A stretch of 64,000 nt of DNA from Edaphochlamys debaryana. Its lineage: Eukaryota; Chlorophyta; Chlorophyceae; Chlamydomonadales. Position numbers and translations under genes: made by a program. The DNA lies in assembly GCA_016858145.1 (NCBI GenBank), contig JAEHOE010000197.1, positions 107,425 through 171,424 of the forward strand, in the 5' to 3' direction. The notes under the pieces were generated by a model that did no database searches, had not been told where the DNA came from, and saw only the letters and a program-made list of their open reading frames with translations. This document shows positions 59,057-64,000 of this stretch, one piece after another. Numbering within the stretch: position 1 is the stretch's first letter; the number at the start of each line of letters is the position of its first letter.

Positions 59057-59601
59057 TTTGGATTGTTGTTATACCGTTACTACATCAGCAGCTCGCGCTG
59101 ATTGTTAAGGAAAGCGTCAAGGGCGCGTGTGGCCGAGGAGAGCTCCCGCGTGTGGGCATGTGCCGCTATCCTGCGTCTAGCATTCAGAGCATATATGCGG
59201 CAAGACAGATGAGCTTGCGTACTATCAATACAGTGCTTTCAGGTGCACTCCGGTGCCGGGTGCATCCAGCCTTCGAAGCCCACGCCTGATCGAGCAACAC
59301 CACCAGCGACCGCCGAGGCCTTCAATGTGCTCCTACATTATTTCTATCATAGCGTCACCAATTTACCTCAGGTATAGCACCTATCCTTGCCGGAGGGACA
59401 CAAGAAAGGGCCCTTGTCTGGCCCCAAGAAGCGCCCTACCCGCCAGTCGCCCTACCTTGACTTACCATACATCACAAGAGCACAAATCGGTTGCACAACT
59501 AGCTGTTAGGCCAGGCGGTCGACCGGATGGCTGCCATGGAGGAGGGCTCTCGACCCCGCCGGAGAAGCGGCTGACGACACCGGCGTCACCCGACTGTGGC
59601 C
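59057..59601. promoter_or_regulatory. Divergent promoter region, WD and ankyrin-like genes
   Basis: The two genes start 545 bases apart and run outward. The stretch is clearly less GC-rich than the rest (for example TTGTTGTTATACCGTTACTA at 59061-59085, and ATATATGCGG near 59190). No single core element can be assigned; promoter function is inferred from gene geometry and composition. Confidence 0.45.
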
Positions 59602-62600
59602 ATGAGCATGGGAGTCTCGCGGGACGGGATGCATCCCGCGGCGTCGCCCGTCGGCGTGCGGGGCGCACCCGTGCTGGGGCCTGGCGCCATCGATGCCGCC
59701 GATGCCCCAACCTCGAGCTCCGCCGGCCGGCCTTGGGGCTCCGGCGAGCCCGAGCCCCATACCTATGATGATATAGCTCCAGACGATGACAGCCACAGCC
59801 GCGGCTCGTCCAGCGGACTCGAGGACCTGGAGCCGGGAGGGCAGCCATCCACCGGGGTTTCAGGCGGTGCTCCGCGAGACCTGAACCTCTCGCACCTCGC
59901 CACCCCCGTCCCACGTGACCCCTCCCTCCGTGCCACAGACATCTCCCCCCTCGCCGCCCCCAACGGCTCCATGCCCCTCCCTCCCCCCGGCGTGATACGC
60001 ACGCCCAAGCGGCACGTGCAGCTGCCCGGATCCGCATCCGGCGAGCCCTCCCGAGTCCCCACCAACGCCTTCGGATCTGGTTCCGGAACCGACGCCGGCC
60101 CGGCCCCTGGATCCAGCGCGATCCCGGGCCAGATCGTGAGCTTCACCGCGGTGAAGCCCCTCAGTCGGGCGGGCCGCGGCGGCGGCGGCATGACTAACGC
60201 CAGTACGATGTGGCAATCCATGGCCAGATCCGCCGTGGGTACGGCAGATGCGCTGCCGTCTGCGCCGCCGGAGCTGCCGGAGCTGCACCAGGTGGGGGGT
60301 CAGGAGGGGCATGGGAGGGGACAAGAGATGGGGGAGAGGGATGGGGAGGATCAGAGAGGGGTCAGGGGTGGGGAACAGGTGCAATGGGTTGGGCCCCCAA
60401 TCGGGGGCTTCGCCAGGGGGGTCACAAGGGCTGGGGGGGGGGGTCGAGGGGGGGGTCAAGGTTGGCTTGAGGAGGGCCAGTACCGCAGATAACTGCAGCT
60501 CTGTGTGTACCCATAGGCGGGGCCGGGGCCGGGGGTAAACTCTTAACGACACTTCGATCTTTGAACCTCCTTCCAAGCTCTTCATGCTTCAACCTCGTTC
60601 GTTACCTACAGGCGGCCTGGGATGACGACCTGGACCAAATGGTGGAGCTGTTGCGCGCCCGGGGCGCATCGGAGCCGCTGGGGCCGCTGATCTGGGTCAA
60701 CGCGCAGCTGTACGGCACGGCGGGCGCAGCAGCCGGCGGCGGCGACGACGCCCTTGACGGCGAGGACGCCGGCCGCGGCGGCGGCGGCGAAGATGAAGAG
60801 CAGATGGTCGCGACGGCGCCGCCGCCGCCGCCGCCGGGCACGGCGGGCGGGCGGCGGACGGTGCTGAGTGCGGCGGCGCCGCCGGCCCAACCGCCGCTTG
60901 CCGCCACGCCGTCAACCGCCACCGAGGCCCTCCAGGCACTGCTGCGGGGGGACTTCCTGAGGCACGCCTGCCACCCCCTCACCATTGCGGCGTTCCGGGG
61001 TAACGATCTCATGGTGGAGGAGGTGGGTGGGCCAATGGGGTGTGTGTCGAGGGCCCCACCTGGAACCATGGGCTGCGGGGCCCTGTTCTGGGGTTCAAGT
61101 GGGGCGGGGGGTAAGGGACAGGCAATGGGGTGTGGGGCAGGGGTCCCCTGTAGAGATAGGAATAGACTAACGCCGGGCTTGCGCCCTAGCGTGGGTTAAG
61201 GAGGCAGGGTGTCCCCTGCCCCGTCATGGGTGGGGAGGCAGTGACCTGGTGGGGGCGGCGGGGAGGTGGGTCCTGCGGTCTGGCTTGGAGTACGAATTTC
61301 GCAAGAGAGCGCAGCGGGGCCCTTTCTTGGGGAGGTTCGGGACCGGGTAAGGGAGGGAATGGCCTCATGGTGGAGGAGGTAGAGGGGTGAGGAGATGCTC
61401 GGCTTCAAGCCGAGCCACCCTTTTGCGCCCTTTCTGGCAGCATCAGCCCCGTCCCGTCGCCCCGTCCCCCGCCCCTCCGCACCCTCCCCCACTCCCGCCA
61501 AACCTCCTTCCTTTTCTACCCCACCACCCCCCCCAGCTCATCAAGGCCATGCGGGCCGACGCCCGCCTGGTGGGTCACGAGCACCCCCTCACCTGGGCGC
61601 AGCCCCCCCGCGAGGACTGGCCCCCAGGCTGCCCCTGGGTCACCCCCCTGGCGGCGGCGGCCCTCAGCGGCAGCGACGCGTGCGTGCGCCTCATCGCGCA
61701 GGTGGGGAGTGGCGATGCGTAGGGTGCTTGCGGGGCTTGCATCGTGGTTCTCACTTGTAAGGAAAGGCTAGTTTGGTCTGGAAAGGTCTTGCAAACCGTG
61801 CGTGCGCCTCATCGCGCAGGCGGGGCCCACCCGGCCCACACGGCTTGTGCTGGTGTCTGGGCCCAGATGGTGCTTTTGGTGCTTGCGAGGGTTGCAGTGT
61901 GGTTATAAGGAAAGGCTTGTTTGCCTGGGATGAGAAGTTGTGGCTTGTGCTGAGGGTGGGGGTGGGGGTCTTGCAAGGCGTGCGTGCAACTCATCGCACA
62001 GGTGGGGCCTCATGTACGTTTTTTGGCAGCCTTTGTCGTACATGTCGTACACCCTGCGTCCTGGAGAGTTATGCCCGCTAGGGGTCCCTAACGCTCCGTA
62101 TCCCGATCTCCCTTGTCGCGCTCCAACCCTCCCGCCCCCCTCTGCTCCCCCGCCTCTCCGCCCCCCCCCCCCAAGGCGGTGCACCGGCGGCGGCTTCAGG
62201 AGGACCGCAGCTGGTACGGCTGCTTCAGGTGCGTGTGTGTGTGGGAGGGGAAGCAGGGCAGGGGGTCCTTGGTGTACGGAGATGCCGGCGGTATACGGCG
62301 GTGTATCGTGATGCGATGCGAGTCAGCTGGTACGGCTGCTTCAGGTGCGCGTGTGTGGGGGAGACCAGGGCAGGGGTGGGCTTGGGGTACGGACACCACC
62401 TCCTCCACACCCTACCTGGCCCAGACCGCCGAGGCAGTCGCCTCCCTCATCCCGCATCTCTCCCTACCCTCTCAACTCGAACAGCACCCTTCACAACACT
62501 TCATCCATGCCCCCCCCGTCCCCCCCCCCCAGGTTCCGCGCCCTAGTCGTGGCCCAAACCGCCGAGGCCGTGGCGTCCCTCATCCTGCACGGCGCATCCA

Positions 62601-62842
62601 ACACGGAGACCCTGCGCCGCCTCTGCACCTCAGCACGCCGGGTGGCCAAGGAAGAGGCCCTCAGCGGCGGCGGCGGCGGCGGCGGCGGCTGGACCGGCGG
62701 CGGCGGCGTGACGTCGCGCTCGCACCTGTCGGCGGGGCCATCGGGCGCGACGCTGAACGGCGGCGGCGGCGGGGTGCTGACGCGGCGGAGCTCTGCGGGC
62801 TCGGATCTGGCGGCGGGTCAGGCATCGCAAGTTTGGGGGTCG

Positions 62843-62874
<32 letters not shown>

Positions 62875-64000
62875 AGGCAGTCCGATGGACAGCCGCGCCG
62901 CCAGCGGCTTCATCAGCGGCGCACCCAGCGGCGCGCTGTCGCTGGCGGCGGCGCACAGCGGCGGCCTGGGCTTGGGCCTGGGCCCGGGCCCGGATGCGGT
63001 GCAGCCCCGCGGATCTCGCCTGCCGGGCCCCGGACCCGGATCCGGATTCGCTCTCGGACCCGGATCCGGGCCGCCGCAACTTGCCGACAAGACTCCAGAG
63101 CTGTTGCTGTTTCGGTCCCGCCTGTTCCACGACTCTCTGGGTAGGCCCCTCGAGACGGCGCTTCATGCGTTCAGCCCAGAGACGCTGGCAGCACTGGGGG
63201 CGCTGACAGCTTTGGTCGAACGAGGGCTGGAGCCGGATCGCTTCCTGTCGCACGCCGAGCACAGGTGGGTGCTGTTAACCTGCTTTGAAGATAAACAGGA
63301 AATGAAGCAAGCTAGAGGGCAGGACAGGTACCCAGGCTGTTGCGTGGAGGCGGATGCACGGGGGTGGGAAGTACGAAGGGAAGGGTGAGGGGTGCAGGGG
63401 GTTAATGATCCGGCGCTCACAGTGCGTCTCCATACCGCCGACGCCCTTACAACCGGTACGCCTCTCATGCCTCATCCCGTCGTACTTGCCGTACATGCCG
63501 TACATGCCGCACAGGCACATCTCCAGCACGTCCCTGCTCGTGGTCGTGGTCCGGGCCTACCGCCACGCCCTTGCCGCCGCCAGCGGCGGCGCCGCCGGCC
63601 TCTCCGTCTTCGGCGGCGGCGCCGCTGGCGGCGCCGCCAGACCCCTTTCCGGTGGCGGCGCCGCCGGCAGGCCCCTGTCCGGCGGCGCCGCTGGCGCCGA
63701 CGGCGACGGCGTGGCGGGGGCCGGCAGCACCGGGTCCCTGGGGGGGTGGGCGATGGGGGGTCCGGGGAGTGACCTGCTTTCGGCGGCCCACGAGGTGCTT
63801 CCCATCCTGGTGGCTGAGCTGTTGCAGAAGGGGGCGGCGGTGGACGCGGCGCCCAGGCTGGAGAGCCAGCAGGTGGGGCCCGGGTTGGGCCCGGGCGGGG
63901 CCTGGCCTGTGCCTGGCTGGGGTCTGGGTGGGGCTTGTTTGGGCGGAGCTTCCGCTACCGACGAAGGCTGCCGCCGGCGGGGAGCCCTCGCCACTGCTTC
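59602..64000 (+). CDS. Ankyrin-like repeat protein, 3' end beyond window
   Basis: Exons: 59602-60291, 60612-61022, 61537-61701, 62176-62228, 62533-63264, 63515-63872, then an intron to the edge; every join is in phase. The ATG at 59602 starts MSMGVSRDGMHPAASPVGVR. The N-terminal 200 residues are Ser/Pro/Gly-rich and look disordered. Helical-hairpin repeats follow: QAAWDDDLDQMVELLRARGA, HPLTIAAFRGNDLMVEELIK, WVTPLAAAALSGSDACVRLI, LGRPLETALHAFSPETLAAL with ALVERGLEPDRF, and LLVVVVRAYRHALAAA. The T-P-L-x-x-A-A and L-L-x-x-G-A patterns match ankyrin repeats, although they are irregular and separated by Gly-rich linkers. The last exon repeats ARPLSGGGAAGRPLSGGAAG. Function unknown. Confidence 0.68.
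61680..62005 (+). repeat. Three copies of ankyrin gene exon 3 donor junction
   Basis: TGCGTGCGCCTCATCGCGCAGG begins at 61681 (genuine), 61799, and in diverged form TGCGTGCAACTCATCGCACA at 61981. Spacing is 118 and 182 bp. The text between copies is also alike (AAGGAAAGGCT, then TCTTGCAA before each copy), so whole units were duplicated. Confidence 0.9.

Overview
The window is nuclear DNA of a GC-rich eukaryote, most likely a chlorophyte green alga (Chlamydomonas/Sphaeropleales-like). The evidence is very high GC, many short exons with GT-AG introns (plus a few GC-AG), C-run polypyrimidine tracts, alanine/glycine-rich insertions, TGTAA-type poly(A) candidates and a plastid-type triosephosphate isomerase. 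I saw no rRNA, tRNA, CRISPR array, bacterial operon or transposase.

Layout, left to right: a BTB/BACK-domain protein (minus, cut by the left edge); a rhodanese-domain protein (minus, both ends uncertain); a gelsolin/villin-family actin-binding protein (minus, 18 exons traced, first exon not found); a leucine-rich-repeat protein (plus, 7 exons); an RlmN/Cfr-family radical SAM rRNA methyltransferase (plus, 12 exons); a second LRR paralogue with two frame breaks (plus); a small PPR-like organelle protein (minus, 5 exons); a GH27 alpha-galactosidase with an embedded ShKT domain and a C-terminal membrane anchor (minus, 16 exons); an HRD3/SEL1L ERAD protein with huge Ala/Glu-rich insertions (plus, 16 exons); an intronless plastid triosephosphate isomerase (minus); a WDR93-like WD-repeat protein (minus, 15 exons); and an ankyrin-like protein (plus, cut by the right edge). 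Exon joins were checked by hand. For the LRR1, methyltransferase, PPR, galactosidase, HRD3 and WD genes the summed exon lengths are divisible by three and every junction keeps frame.

The genes do not form one pathway. They are ordinary housekeeping, cytoskeletal, secretory and organellar functions. Several pairs are head to head and share short presumed promoters (villin/LRR1, galactosidase/HRD3, WD/ankyrin).

The most striking signal is in the introns. In at least seven genes, pieces that span a real exon-intron junction (20-70 bp of exon edge plus the adjoining splice site) are repeated inside the neighbouring intron, very often about 107-118 bp from the genuine copy, sometimes in tandem arrays of up to five. 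Each copy carries a decoy or alternative splice site. This suggests a recurrent local duplication process acting on splice junctions.
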